Assembly: GCA_002221725.1 (NCBI GenBank)
Contig: NJFT01000100.1
Coordinates: 62,001 to 126,000 of the forward strand
DNA: 64,000 bases
From: Scedosporium boydii
Lineage: Eukaryota > Ascomycota > Sordariomycetes > Microascales > Microascaceae
Direction of reading: 5' to 3'
A model generated the notes under the pieces. It did not search any database, was not told the DNA's origin, and saw nothing but the letters and a program-made list of their open reading frames with translations. The position numbers were made by a program, and so were the translations under genes. Positions 23,901 to 37,800 of the stretch are shown one piece after another. Position 1 is the stretch's first letter; each line of letters opens with the position of its first letter.

Positions 23901-25145
23901 CGGAGAGGTTGAGAATGTGTCGGTAGGCGGCAGTAATGAGTGCATCCCGGGAAAAGTACTCAAGAGGGAAATAGATACGTTGGCGTACATAGTCAATACC
24001 AGAATCCGAGGCAAGGAATTTCAGCGCGGCAAATAAAATGACCTGGATCCAGGGGTTGCCCTCTCGGGTGCCTCCGAGAATGTCCATGATGATACCCATT
24101 TGACGAGGAATAAGCAGATTCAGGGCATTCTTGGTGAGAAGGGTGATTCCGACAAGGACGGCGCGAAACTGCAATCCACGGTTGCCAACCGGCCAGATGT
24201 AAGGCCACAAAATCTGTCGAGGCTTTATTAGCACCAGCGCGTTTAAATTTGGGGATTCAGGGAGCAGCAATTACTCCCAACTTATGGAAAGCAACCGTGT
24301 ACCGCTCCCGGGTTACGGGATGAACCTACAGCAAATTTCTTGATGTAAGTAAACCAGTTTCCATCTTCTTGAAGCCTCTTTTCCAATCTCTCCCTTCCTT
24401 CGCGCATTCTCCTCTCGAAGGGTAGCTCCACCGGCCGTTTCTTTGTCGCAGATCCATTCGCCTCTGTGGAACCGTAGCCTTGGGTTCGGGCTTGGCCGTT
24501 CGGCTTGTGGCCATTCGGTGCGTGCCCATTGCTCGAGGCTTCCTGTTCCTGTTCCTGGGCGTCTTCTCCAAGAAGGGCCTGGCGTTCTTCGTCGCCCGTA
24601 TCTGGAAGTGACTGAAAACCATCTCGGCGGATGTAGTAGGTAAGAGCCAAGATGATGAGCAAGGCAGCACGGAAAGACGAAAATCCCCCGTATACAAATT
24701 TCGGAAATCCGGACAGTTCCTTGTGGGGGTAGATGAAATATTGCACGGCCAGGGCAAACTCAAACCCGACAGAAAGAAGCCATGAACCGTAGAGAGGATA
24801 CCACACCGGGTGCTCCGTCTTGGCAAGGGAAGCGGTTTGGATCCCGAACACCATGAAGCAAGAGAGCCAGCCGACAACAACATCGTCTCGGCCGAGCCAC
24901 GTTCTCTCCGAGACCGAACGGACTACGACGGCGGTGAGCTGCGAGAAGTAAGTCAAGACGATGAATAACATAGCCTTCACGATGGCTGTTTTGGGAATCT
25001 TCTTGTCCCTTGGGTTGGCGGCCGCTTTCAAAGTTTCCAAGGTGCACACGGCTATGACAGTAGACACCATAAAGTAAGTGAAAACGAGAGCTGGGTAGAT
25101 ATAATGGAGACTCTCTAGGAGCCCGAGGGTGGATTCAGTAGCCAT
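20940..25145 (-). CDS. HMT1-type ABC transporter (vacuolar heavy-metal tolerance)
   Basis: Eight exons: 25145-24330, 24213-22994, 22932-22772, 22685-22655, 22593-22423, 22362-22023, 21959-21354 and 21287-20940. Introns are 60-116 bp, most with CTAAC-type branch sites, and all joins keep the frame (1230 residues). Residues 1-272 form the extra N-terminal membrane domain of HMT1-like half transporters. A six-TM ABC domain follows, then the nucleotide-binding domain: Walker [10 protein letters not shown] near 641, signature LSGGELQR near 745, Walker [11 protein letters not shown] near 770 and the H-loop in VVAHRLST. Family members in yeasts and worms move glutathione or phytochelatin conjugates, including cadmium, into the vacuole or related organelles. 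The last two exons add about 320 disordered residues starting [10 protein letters not shown] and ending in an Arg/Lys-rich tail. If the 63 bp intron at 22022-21960 is retained, the protein stops at 21966 with 931 residues. Confidence 0.85.
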
Positions 25146-26860
25146 CTTTGCGTCTGAGCAGTAGGCCCGCGTCGGTTAGTCGATAGGTCGGTGCTGGCAG
25201 TTCTTGAGAATGTTGATAGTCGACTTGTTCGAAATATGCGGCGAAACGGGAATCAAAATTTGGTGGGCTTGGTAGCCTCCTCAGCAGTCGCAAGTGAAGA
25301 ATAGTCGCCTCTTAAAGTAGAAGAATGGGACAACGTGGATAGGTAAGGAGTTTGATTGATCGGGTCCGACGTTTAGAAGTGGAGATAAGGCAGCACTCAA
25401 AGTACGACTTGAGCCCGAGCTCTATGACAAAGCGGGATGACGATGTTAGATGACGAAGTAGGTGGCCGGCCGAGACCAACGAAGCGGTTTCAGTGAACGT
25501 CCCCCAAGCCAGATCCGGCAAGCAGGGATATCCAAGTCTGAGCTATGTGCCGATGTGCCCGTATCGTGTATCGTATGTTGTGTGTATCGTTTGCCGCGTT
25601 TCGTGTCAAACGTAAGAACGTGTTTGCTAAGGAGCGCCGCACACCTCAAGGAAAGAACGGCTGCAAAGGGACTGAAGAGGAAAAAACTTGTAGCTGCAGT
25701 TGATAACCAGATACCTTCTCAGCTTCAACAGGGCGGTGGCTCTAACACTTCAAGGTATTTGATGACTTTCTAAGACAAAACAAGACAGCCCAATGTTAAA
25801 GCTGCCTGCAGGAACGTCGCCTGCTCCTCAGCCTCAAACAGCCGGACTGCCCCCAAGACAAAAGACAGGCCACTGCAGGCTGAGCCGACCCGGTATGCTC
25901 AGATACTCGCAGTGGTGCTTCCACTTCCTTGAAGAAGAGTGCTACTAACGACACAAGCAGGATTGGATTGGGAAGCCGCGCAGGTTTGTGGAGGAGGGAC
26001 CCTGACGGCTTCTGCAAGGGGGGAAAGAATGAAGCGGGAACCACACGCCTGGAATGCGCTGTCTTGGAAAGGACTTCTAGCAGCCAAGGTATCAATGATA
26101 TCTAGACAGGGAAGGGACCACTGGGCAGTAGCAAGGCAATCAGCATTCGGTGCTGGGTTCGAGTTGCATGTGCCCCTGCAAACGGTTTTTCTTGTGCTGG
26201 CCTTGCGTGGTGAGTTGAGTTCTTCCTGCCACAACAGCGATTGTGCTCGATGTACCTCTCAGTACAGCTCCGCGCACCGGAAAGAGCGACTTCGGAAGTG
26301 GATCTAAGGAGAGGACCTTCCTCGATTGCTACGCCCAGACGGAAGGAACGCCGAAGAATGTCGAGCGAGAAAGAATGAAGAAGAGGGACAACCTCTCAAT
26401 CAGAGGAAGGAGCGCAGAAGAGGAGAGAAGATAAGAGCCGACGTTAACGCAAGGGAAGGAAACCTGAAACGAGATGATCAGAGTTCCATAAAATCCAAGC
26501 TAAAGATTCCAAGTCTCGTCGTTTGTAATTCGGTTTGTTCGCAATGAATGGTGTCCGTTTCCCTGTGCCTTCTCTGGTTCATCGATGCTCATCGATGTCG
26601 CCAATCGCATCGCCACACTGGTGCTGGGTGGCTCCAACAATTTTTCGGAGACGGCCAAAACAGCAGCTTCCACTCATCCAGATACCAAACAAGGCATCAA
26701 CTGGTGAGTTTTACAGCCAGATATCAGCTCTCTCCCTTGTTGCTTGCTCTTTTCCCCCCACCACCACGGATCTTTTTTCTCTCTCGAGTAGGGTAACTGT
26801 GTCAAGCCGATGATGAAGCGGCGGTGCGAACTCACGCCTGACGAGACTTAGGCCGGTGTC

Positions 26861-26906
<46 letters not shown>

Positions 26907-29900
26907 GCTAGCAAGCTAGTTCTGCGGATGTATGCACTTCCTTGATGTCAGATTTGGTGGCTATTAGCGGCGTCTCTCCAGGCACACAACGTTGCGCAAG
27001 GTTCGTCTCGTGGTTAAAACTCGTGGTGGCGATGGTGGAGCGAGCTAGGATCTGGCTAGGCTGATGACCGCGTCCTTTGCGGCCGAGTCTTACCAAGAGT
27101 CAATTGGCTCCCTCCCGTTTGTTCTTTTCCGCCAATTGTGCGCTTATGTGTTCCCTCACCTCCGTCGATTCCTCTCTATATCCGGTTTGTTGGTTGTCTG
27201 CTTTGTGGTCTCTGGCTAAGCAATCTGCCACTTCGCGTCCGAGAGAATCCGTCCTTGTCCGCAAGTCGTTGCCTCAGGCGTTATCCCTCTATTTGCAGCC
27301 TCTATGACGCTAAGACCAAGGTCAAACGTCGAAAATAGGATTTCATTTCTTTATTCCGAAGTGTGTGAGACAAGCAGGGTGGTAGATGAAGAAAAGTTTT
27401 GGATTCCTGTTTCTCAACTCATCTCTGCAAGTGGGCTTTGTTGAGGACGGCGTGCTGCAGGAGAGGAACTTCTCTGCCCAGGTATTTTGACTATCGATTC
27501 CACCGCCCTCTGTCAAGGATGTACGAGAAGCAAGCCACTCATATCCCTTCTTGGACCCGAGCTAACTGGCAATCTTTAACGCCCGATGTCTCCTCTGCTA
27601 CAGGTGACCACCAGTGTCGGCGGGGGGGCTGGGTACGAACTATTGGTGTATGCTTTTCTCCCTCTCCCTGATTTTGCTTTTTATAGTGAATGTGGAGCGC
27701 TCACTACGAAGCAGGATTCTCAAGTCTCAAGTCAGTCTGAGCAATAAAGCGTGATTCCAAAGGGTATCCGTTTTCCTGACAGGGACATCCACAAGTACCT
27801 GGGGCTAGACCATATCTGGCTGCCGATCATGATGTACCAGCCACAGGCTAAGAGTTTAACCTCAAACCCCAACAGACACACCAAGTAAACTTTGGTCTGG
27901 CCAAAGGGAGGATTTTTAGTTCTTACTCTTCCACCATAGCACATCCACATGCAGTTAGTTGTTCATCCTCCAATTTTCTGGGTACCCGGGTTCGGTTACT
28001 TCAAGCTGCTCGACAGTTGCAGTCCGGTCTCTTGTGGGTATAAGTGGTATGACGAGGATTTGATGCTACGCTGCACCAGGCGAGTCCGTTCACCACATGT
28101 TCTCCATTCTCACCGACAACTCTCTCCGAACTCTCCGTGTTGCAAGAGAGGAAGACCCACCCAAGGTATATCGCGATCGAAGTGAGGCCACACCCGGCAT
28201 TCCAGGATCCAATGGGTGAGCGGAACTTTCCAGGAGTATTCTGGGATGTTGGGCTTGTCAATATCGTCTCCCGGGTTCGGCTCGTCCAACACAGATGTGG
28301 TTTACTTCAAACTCTTACCTTGTCGGTTGGATGTACAAGTACAAGAGCCTGCCTGCATGCCGACCGAATTTTACCGACTTTCCGATGGTTGTCCTGTCTC
28401 CCCCTTTGCTTTTGGTTCACTAACGACAGCTAAACTTGTTATATCTGGGGAGCAAACGTAGCACCATTGTCCGAGGCTCGTGGACCCGTCGCACAGATTC
28501 TTGTCCTCGCACACGACCAATCCGAATGCAACAGATGCATCAGCGAAATTGGTCCGCGAAACCCAATAATTTGAGATATCGTGGAGATGAGAGACTCGAG
28601 CTAGCATTGCCATCCGGGTCACAGCATGCGAACTACATACTTCCTGGTTAGCTGCGCTCGTGAGTTTTCAATTCATTCCTGACGAATCCCTTGAGCTGGC
28701 GGTAGCTTCTGGACACCGAGTCGGGCTGGAGAATTAGGGCCAGCTTACCCCAAGCATCTCGTGCTAGCGTCCCCTGGGATCCGCTTCGTCGTGGAGAACA
28801 TCCACATGACAGGTCCAGAGTAGGATGGGCTCACCGGGCTATGCTATGTGGCTAGCGTCATCTGCCTGCATGGAGCGTACGAAGGATGAAGGTAGGAAGG
28901 AACGACACTAATCCCGCCCTGGGTCGGGTAATGCCCGTCATTGCTACAAAAAAAAAAGTGTCTGCACAACACCCTATTCACCGAATACTCTTCATTCGGG
29001 AAACTGGCGTATCACCTCCCGAGGACTACTAGGCTGCGGAACGTGAGCCCACGTCCCACGGTGTCCTCTCCTCAATGCTGGCTATTTGGACCTAGATGCA
29101 TCATGCTCCACGACTTAAAAGCTTCGGAAGAAATAATTAAGATGAGGCGATTAACCTCAATAGGTTACTCATGGAATCGATGACTTCGGACCTCGTTCTA
29201 CGGGTACGTGCCGCATTCTGACGATTCGAAGCTGAAATCCATCCCGCCTCCTTACTGTCGTTTGTGATCCATCCCCTCTCCTCTCCTTAGCCTCCCGTAC
29301 AACGAGCCGGTTTTTAGACTTGCCGGCAGTTGGAAGATGCAGGCCAAGACCCGAGTCTAGTGTCAACGCCGACGAATCCCGCCATCAAGACGTCTGCGTC
29401 CGTTCCTAGCCATGCTCTTGACAAACAACGTAAACGAGGATCGCATGTCATAGGCCCACCCTTGCTTGTTCAATATTCTTTTGCTCGCCGACACTCAAAG
29501 CATTTCTATCCATTCCCCGAAGGACCAGACCGGCCACTTGTGAGTGGGGTCATCTTTTTCAATTCTACTCCTTCTGAGCCCGGCTTTAAATCTACCTGAA
29601 ATCCGACTCCGTGCCTCATAGCTGAAGGATACGGGAAAATTGGTGAACCTTCACCGCTTCGATGTTACACAGCTCAACCCGTTTTGCGGGACTCCACACC
29701 TTGGACGGTTACCCGGGATTACATTCCCGATCCTTGCCGGGCTGGTTTTCCCGCCCATCCACTACCATTGAACGGCTCCGGCCGGTGTCTCAAGGCTAAC
29801 GATGTGCGCTCTGAGGGCACCAAATGGCAACCAATGTAGGTAGATTCCCTCGTGATGGTAAGTTCCCACATTAAGTATCCGGACCCGATTAGTTTCTAGT

Positions 29901-31046
29901 TAGCGTTGGGTGGCCCCGCACGTTTCCACCCTCCACCAGGACATCATCACTGAAGTCTCCTGGTAAGGACGTGCACGGTATCCCAGCGTTTGTTCACGAG
30001 GACATGGTCGGCGCCGTGGGAAGGTGGTGAAAATATTTGGGACGTGAACCCAAGGGCCAATGGCTGATGCAGTTCCTGCAGGGCCACCTGGAGAGCGGGG
30101 AGGAAGAAGGCGGTCTGTCTGAACTTCTGCGTCGCTTCCGCGCGGATTGTCCCTCGGGATCCCTGTCCACGGCTGACGCCTCCAAGTGGGAGATTCCGTC
30201 GGCTCCGCAGAAGTCACGATACTTTTTGTTCTGTTGGAGGGGGAAGTAAACTTTTACGAGTACGGGAAGTCGACAGACTTCGAGTGTATACGAAGGACTG
30301 GCTGGTTGTATTTCATTGGCCATCGTGCCCCCCCCCCCCCTTTTTTCCCCCTTTTACAAGGGTTTTCAATCTTTTTTTCTTCTTTTTCCATGAGAGAATT
30401 GTGGCCTGGAACCCTGAGATTTTTCATCCCCAATGAGGTCGAGCAACGACACATAAACTACTCGTTGAAGGGGCATGCCGGTGCCGATGCCCTCTTTTCC
30501 GATTGGATGCGCCGTATCCCGGCCTGCCATCTTCGGCAGCCCTCGCGCAGGTCCACCATTGGTATTCGTTTTCTATTCTCCAATTTTTTTCCATTGCCAA
30601 GGGTTGGGCATGCTTGGCCCATGGGGTGTGAAGACAGGCACAGCTGCAAAAAAAAATATCAATGCTAGAATTATCTATCATAAAAGTGTACTTCGTGCTT
30701 GGAAGCAATGCCCAATAAGGAAAAATAATACTAAGAAAAACGGAGAAAAAAAAAATTAAATCGACATACAGAAAACGGTACGAAGCAGAAAAACCCTGCA
30801 AAAGGTATCGCTAGACGAGAAACAAAAGCCAAGAGTGCAATAGCTTAAGGACGGTATCCATCAACCGTCGAGACCATACCACACGACGCCTGGCTTGGAA
30901 ATGTAAAACAGTAAGACAAACGAATACCCAAATACTCGCCTTGAAAGTTTTTGAGGACAATAGCTGTCTTGAAATAAAAGCCAAAGAAAAGAACGAAGAG
31001 CAAAGATGAAAGATTAGAGGGAAAAGCATCGATTATTCCCTCGTCA
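25146..31046. other. 5.9 kb region without recognisable genes
   Basis: The left end is the promoter of the HMT1-type gene and the right end is the 3' region of the PEBP gene. In between, open frames are short and lack domains or convincing splice sites. It holds a (CAA)n microsatellite (26860-26906) and a poly-C/poly-T tract near 30328-30352. I see no terminal repeats or transposase-like frame, but an old, mutated element could be hidden here. Confidence 0.5.
26860..26906. repeat. (CAA)n microsatellite
   Basis: About 15 uninterrupted CAA units, ending in CAG. Not inside a recognisable coding frame. Confidence 0.95.
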
Positions 31047-32165
31047 TTAAACCATAAGGCGCGCTGCGAGAGTAAGCGCCATCAAGGCAGCCAGATACCT
31101 CGGCGAGGAAAGACCCGAGGCCGCAGCAGTGACACCACCCTGGGCAGCCGAATCGACTTGACCACTGGTGCCCTCGCCGTTGTTGGCGCCGGTGTCGATG
31201 GTGAAGAAGGTGGCGCCGATGGCGGGGCCGAGACCGAGTTGCATTCGCCATTCGGGGAGCTATATGATTGAATCAGTACAAGAGTCCTTTATCTCCGATA
31301 CAGTTTCATGTCGGAGGTTGTCTTTTTTCTTTCCATTTCTGTCTCAGCTCCGGAGGTTCTTCACTTACACTCCAGTTCGAAGTCTCAGGAGACATGCCCA
31401 CAGAGTCAAAATTGGCAAGGTTGAACTGAGGAGGCTGCGTGTACAGGGCATAGATGAAGCGGTGGACTCCGGTATTGGCGGCGGGCTGGGGCGGCTGGTA
31501 GGGTGTGAAGGGGAAACTAGCGGCCGAGGGGAGGAAGAGACGTTGGGCGGTGGGGAGGACGCTGGAGGGGGTGTTGGAGAGGGTGTAGTTGCCGGCGAGA
31601 TAGTGGCGGAGGTTTCGGGCGGAGGGGTCGTTGCGGCTCGGGGCGTCGGCATCGAGCTGGGTTGGGTGATTGTCAGTTAGTAGGTCTTCCTTGGTGGGGG
31701 AGGGTTTGGGAAGATCGTGCGTTGACTTACGAGGTAGATGAGGTATCTGGTGGTAGTGGTGATGTTGGAGGCGTTCCTGAGGTTCTCGACGGAGAATTCG
31801 AATGGGAAAGCAGCCTCTGATAGCGGGTATTAGCCTTGATCCGCTTATACATATCTCTGCTGTACTGGTAACCTGAGTCCGACCAACTTACCAGCAACTG
31901 TCAAGGTCGAACCGGGAACGAGAAGAGCATCTTGCCCAGAGCTTGTCTTATACGAAGCGTAAAACGAGACGGCGGGATCAAGGGCGGCGATAACCTCGGG
32001 GACGATGCCAGACTGCTCGAATCGGGACTTGAAATCGGCGGTTGACACGCTGTTGGCGTTGACTTGGCGGCGGATGATGGTGTCGTCGGTGGAAGAGGCG
32101 CCGGCGCTGACCAAGGCGCAGGTCGAGAGGGCGAGGCCCAATATGTTGGAGAAGGACATGTACAT
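31047..32165 (-). CDS. Secreted PEBP-family protein, probably GPI-anchored
   Basis: Four exons: 32165-31892, 31816-31731, 31656-31369 and 31259-31047. Introns of 75, 74 and 109 bp have GTAAG donors, and the joined frame gives 286 residues. A second ATG two codons in (32159) may be the real start. Residues about 1-25 form a signal peptide (ILGLALSTCALVSAGA). PEBP hallmarks follow: LDADAPSRNDPS (compare the family DPDAPSR), RHYLAGNY and GVHRFIYALYTQP. The protein ends with a small-residue-rich stretch and a hydrophobic tail (YLAALMALTLAARLMV), the layout of a GPI signal. PEBP proteins bind anionic ligands such as phospholipid head groups, and some inhibit proteases. A cell-wall or plasma-membrane location is inferred; the ligand is unknown. 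Confidence 0.88.
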
Positions 32166-34852
32166 TGCGCTGGTTTTGGATTCGTAGAGAAAGAAGAGAA
32201 TGGGATGACAAGGCCGGCCTTGGGTGAATTACAAAATAGTATAGTTCTAATAAAAAGAAGATGGCGACCAGCACCGAGAAGCGAAAGAAAACGATACGAG
32301 GGAGGGGGAAAGAGAGGCTCTGTTTCGTAAGGCTGGACTACGTAAGGCTTAGATCTAGGAGGAGGGGAGAAAGAAAGGAAGATCCAAGGTCATGATCGTG
32401 GGCATGAGTTCAACTACGGGGTATATAACGAAGCGAGCGGTAGCTGCCGCCATCGTGAGTACCAGAGGGAGAGGACTAGTGCACTGACAGGCGGCCAAGG
32501 AGTGCAAGAGGGCAATTGGAACGGCGCACAAGAGAAAAAAAGATCCGTTCCTACGCAAGGGTGGGGCGGATGCGATAAACATCCGACGGCGATCAGGATC
32601 TCGGAGGTAGTGTTCACGATAGGCTACTTAGGAAAAGAAAGTCGACTATAGATCTGTCGGGTCCAATGAAGCCCACGATGGGACAGAGAGACGAGGAATG
32701 CTTGGCGGCGGCAGCTTGGCGGAGGCGGCGACGGAGACTTTGCCGGGGCTTGGAGGGCCTGTGATACTTGCGTGGCAGCGGCAATCATACAGTCTTGGCG
32801 ACCCCGTGTTTTGACGGTTTCTTGTCGTCACTCGCCAAACCCCAAGTTAAGACACCCAAGGGAAGAATTTGTTCTCGGCTGGAGGGAATGGTACCGAGAA
32901 ATAAAACTACATTTCGCTCATATGCATTTTTGCGAACCGTGGATGGATTTGATGGATTGAGTTTTCTTGAGCGAAGTGGGATGAAGTTGCCAGAGGCTCA
33001 AATCGTGGGTGATGGTCTGGGGGGAATTAAGGTTGCAGTCGGAATGCCACAGTCTGGCGAGTCGGGAAATTTCTCGTTTTTAAGGTTCGCACCAGCAGCA
33101 AACACTGGTGAACACGGGACAAATCGAATCCGTTACAGCCTGCAGTGACACGCATAGTTTTGGATTCTGCACGTGGGGTAAAAGGATCAGGACGGAGGAG
33201 AACGGTGCCTGGCAGTCTTGCTGGGTTCCAAAGACCGCCAGGCGTTTTCCACGATAAGTCACCGTCGCCGAAAGGAGAGAGACGAGAGAAGGGCCGGGAC
33301 TATCTTAGCACTCCATATAAGATCGATAGTAAAACCTCCGTGTCTTTACGTGTACCAAATCTGCCCCCACGACAAGAAGCTTATCACGGCTACTCGGCAT
33401 GCTCCGGAGCCGGGACCAGCTCTCTCTGCTCTTGGGCTCTGGAAACCGTTCTTTCCTTCAGCTGGTTCTGCCTCAGATCTGTTTGCTCTCGATGATGCTT
33501 AAAGAACCACACGCTTTCTGGTCGCTGTTAATCTGATCGATGGCCTCAGCCAGTGTGAGCAGTGTTGGTTGGACCGTCTTTTATAGAAAACATGGAAAGC
33601 ATTGCGAGATATTTCGGGTGTCTTTCCGGAGATATTTAAAGAAAGGCCCTCGAAGAAGATGAACGTATCTTTGATCGAAGCGTTGCAATCATTGGTTAGA
33701 GCCAATGATGCAATTCATCTCCTGTGACAGTTGAAACCAAGGACACCGTGAAGTGTTCTAGGAGCATCGATCCCTACGCAAGGTTGATCTGAGTTTCCTG
33801 CGGCTTATCAGCGAGAGACATTAGCCTCTTCCCAACATTTCTTCAGCCACTGGCGAAAACTGCTTTTCGGAGGGGGGAATGTGGCGGTCTGAATTAAATT
33901 GAAGTCTCAGTCCGTTGGCTCTGTTCTCCGACATTAGCGGTTGTGTTGGGAGTAAGAAGTGCTGCAAGAACCCGGTGCTGGCGGATGGCGACCTGTCGGT
34001 CGCCAAAATCGAGTCATTGCAGCAAATGCAGGAACACCAATGTGAGCCTGTGAGATAAGGAGATAACTAAATCCACGAACATGAACAGGGCGGTGCAAGG
34101 CTTGGAACCAACTGCCCCAGTCTCCTTCCTCATCATGTCTCACTACTTTTCATGTCTGTCCTAACCTGCTTGGTCCGGGGGGACGGGTTTCGAATAAGGC
34201 AAGTAAACTTGGGTTTTCATTCGATGAAGAAACTCGTTGCTGAGATTCGCAATTCTGTTTCCAGATCTGCAACATCATCTCAATACCACGGGTCTGATGT
34301 GTTGAGGATGGATTTGATGCTTCTTAGTTTGAAGGCCTGTGCTGTGGGTACTAAGGTACCTCTGCACACCAAGGCAGCACTTCGTCCCGCAAAAACGAGC
34401 CAGTCACGTGGAAGGATGTCGTCGTCATCGGGGGCAGCTTCTTCCCATTCAAGGTCCAAGTCTTGGCAGCTTCCAGGAGAGGAATTCTGTATTAGGTAAG
34501 CACCCTCCCACTCTAACGAGCAGTCCCTGGATCATGGTCGTCGCCTATCCTGGGACTCGTCGATCAATATCAGTGGAAGCGTAATATCGAGATCATCGCT
34601 AGCGCCCGCCCCCGATTTACCTTCATTCGTTGAAAGTGATCTACCACTTCCTCGACCAACACAGGCGGTCCTGCTGCTTCACGCTTTCTGCGTCGGATCC
34701 GAGGCTTATCCCCAAGTCGACACCTGGACGATTGCATCCTTGGCAGCACGCCGAGATATCTCGCGCTTTGCCGCCTGTTAATGCGGGAACACCTATCCCA
34801 GCTCGGATTGAAGCTACCCCTCCCGCTACCGATTTGAAAACTCTTTGCCAAG
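32166..34852. other. Divergent promoter region, PEBP gene and VPS35
   Basis: A 2.7 kb spacer between divergently transcribed genes. It should hold both promoters and the VPS35 leader. Open frames are short and unconvincing. I see nothing else in it. Confidence 0.5.
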
Positions 34853-37800
34853 ATGGCTTCGCCTTCGGTGCCGGAGGACCAGGCCCGCTTGCTGGAAGAT
34901 GCCCTCGTCGCCGTGCGACAGCAAACCGCCTTAATGCGGAAGTGCCTGGATACGCCTGGGAAGTTGATGGACGCTCTCAAGTGTTGGTATGTTCCGACAA
35001 GTCCGAAGCGCTATGGCACTCCTAATAGCTGCGATGTGGCCCTGCCTTTCCCCTGGGTGTCTCTGAAATTTATCGACCAGAGAAGCTAACCATCCTCCTC
35101 CCTGCGTCGATAGCTCTACCCTAGTTTCCGAACTTCGAACATCGAGTCTTGGGCCTAAACAATACTATGAGCTCTATATGGCTGTGTTCGACGCCCTACG
35201 GTATCTCTCGGTTCACCTCCGCGAGAACCATCCCGTCAACCACCTCGCAGACCTCTACGAACTTGTCCAATACGCCGGCAACATCGTGCCGAGAATGTAT
35301 CTTATGATAACCGTCGGGACTGCCTACATGTCGATCCCAGACGCTCCCGTCAAAGAGTTGATGAAGGACATGATGGACATGAGCCGCGGTGTGCAGCACC
35401 CCATCCGGGGCCTGTTCCTGAGATATTTTCTTTCCGGCCAAGCAAGGGACTACCTGCCGACCGGAGATGGTGACGGCCCGGAAGGCAACCTCCAGGATTC
35501 CATCAACTTTATTCTGACCAACTTTGTTGAGATGAACAAACTCTGGGTAAGGTTACAACACCAGGGCCACTCGAGGGAACGGGAACAACGAAGCCGCGAG
35601 AGAAAAGAGCTGCAGCTTTTGGTGGGGAGCAATATTGTGAGGTTAAGCCAGCTGGTTGACCTCGAGACGTACAAGAACTCCATCCTCGGTCCCCTCCTTG
35701 AGCAAGTTGTCCAATGCCGCGATGTCCTAGCCCAGGAATATCTCCTCGAGGTCATTACCCAGGTGTTCCCCGACGAGTTCCACCTTCATACCTTGGATCA
35801 GTTCCTCGGCGCCGTCTCTCGTCTGAACCCCCACGTGAATGTGAAAGCCATCGTGATCGGATTAATGGACAGACTATCAGATTACGCCGAGCGCGAGGGC
35901 AAGAACGAACCGAATGAAGATAGGGCAAAGATCGAAGCGGACGCCCTCGCTTCCTTGCTTGAGACCGTCAAGTTGAGAAAGGAGAGCCTGGCGCCCTCGG
36001 CTGCTAACCCCACCGCCTCTGCCACGGCTGCCGCGGCCGCTGTCGAGGCTGAGAATGCAGACCACCCTCCCAGGGGTGGCGACACAAATGGGAACAGTGT
36101 GGAGGAAGACACTGGAAAGAGTGGTGATGAAGCGCCAAAGGAGGCCGGTGAAGCTACTGAGGCCGAATCTTCCGCCGCCCAACCCGAGGCTGGCACCGAG
36201 AATACTCCTGCAGATGCCAACGGATCCGAGAAGGACGGCGTCCGGCCGGGAATCCCTACCAATGTTCACTTATACGAGATATTCTTCACGCAAGTTCAGC
36301 ATCTCGTAGGGGCGCAGCACCTTCCGATCCAAGACACGATCGCTCTCCTCGTGTCATTGACGAACCTTGCTCTCAATATTTACCCCGATAGGCTAGACTA
36401 TGTCGACCAGATTTTCGACTACGCTCTCCTGAAGGTCAGGGAGCACGCGAACAATGCCGACCTCCATTCCGCGCCTGCCCAGAACAGCCTGCTAGCTCTT
36501 CTTCGGGCTCCGCTGACCCGCTACGTTTCCATCTTCACCGCGCTTTCTCTTCCCACTTTTGTTCCCCTCTGTCAAGCGCAAGGCTATCCGACTAGAAGAG
36601 CATTGGCGGGAGAGGTTGTGCGGACCCTCTTAAAGAACAAGACACCCATCTCGACGATCGCGGAACTCGAGAGTGTGCTGGAAGTGCTGAAGGTCATCAT
36701 CAAGGAAGGATCGCAGTCATCTGGAGGCTATCCCATGGCTGGCCAACGGCGTGCGGAGACGGATGAGACTCTTGAGGAGCAAGGATGGCTTGCCCGGGTT
36801 GTCCATCTCCTACAAAGCAAAGATAACGACACGCAGTTCCGCCTACTACAAATAACCCGAAAGTCGTTCTCGGAAGGCAACGAGAGGATCCGCACAACGA
36901 CGCCGCCGCTCCTCACTGCCTGCATGAAGCTGGCGTACAGGTTCAAGGCAAAGGAGCACTACGTGGACAACTGGGAGACGCAGAGCAACGCCCTCTACAA
37001 GTTCATGCACTCGGCCATCAGCACGCTGTACACCCGTGTCAACGGCGCCGGCGCCGCAGAACTGGCGCTCCGCCTCTTCTGCGCCGCCGGCCAGACGGCT
37101 GACAAGACCGGATTCGAAGAGGTGGCGTACGAGTTCTTCGCGCAGGCGTTCACGGTCTACGAGGAGGCCGTCTCGGACTCCAAGGCACAGTTCCAGGCGG
37201 TGTGCGTCATCGCCAGCGCGCTGCACCAGACGAGGAATTTCGGTCGGGAGAACTACGATACGCTTATTACGAAGTGCGCGCAGCATGGCAGCAAGCTGCT
37301 GAGGAAACCGGATCAGTGTCGCGCGGTTTATCTTGCTAGCCATCTATGGTGGGCCACGCCGCAACATGGACAGACGGATTCGGAGAAGGAAGAACCCGAG
37401 GTAAGTGGGAGGGACCTATTTGAATCTCTTTTCTTTTCCAATAACAGAAAGCCGCTAATCATCAGTTCCTACTACAGCTTTACCGTGACGGGAAGCGCGT
37501 TCTTGAGTGTCTTCAGAGAGCACTCCGCGTTGCCGATTCCTGCATGGAGACCGCTACTTCCATCGAGCTCTTTGTGGAGATCCTTGACAGATATGTCTAT
37601 TACTTTGACCAAGGAAATGAATCCGTATGTTTTGTTTTCTCCCAGCCCATCTCAGTTCCAGTTTTACTAATGCCGTTTTATCTTCCAGGTTACGACCAAA
37701 TATTTGAACGGTCTCATTGAGCTCATCCACTCCAATCTCGCCGGCAACCAGCAAGACTCGGCCTCTGTAGAGCACAGCAAGAAGCACTTCCACCAGACGC

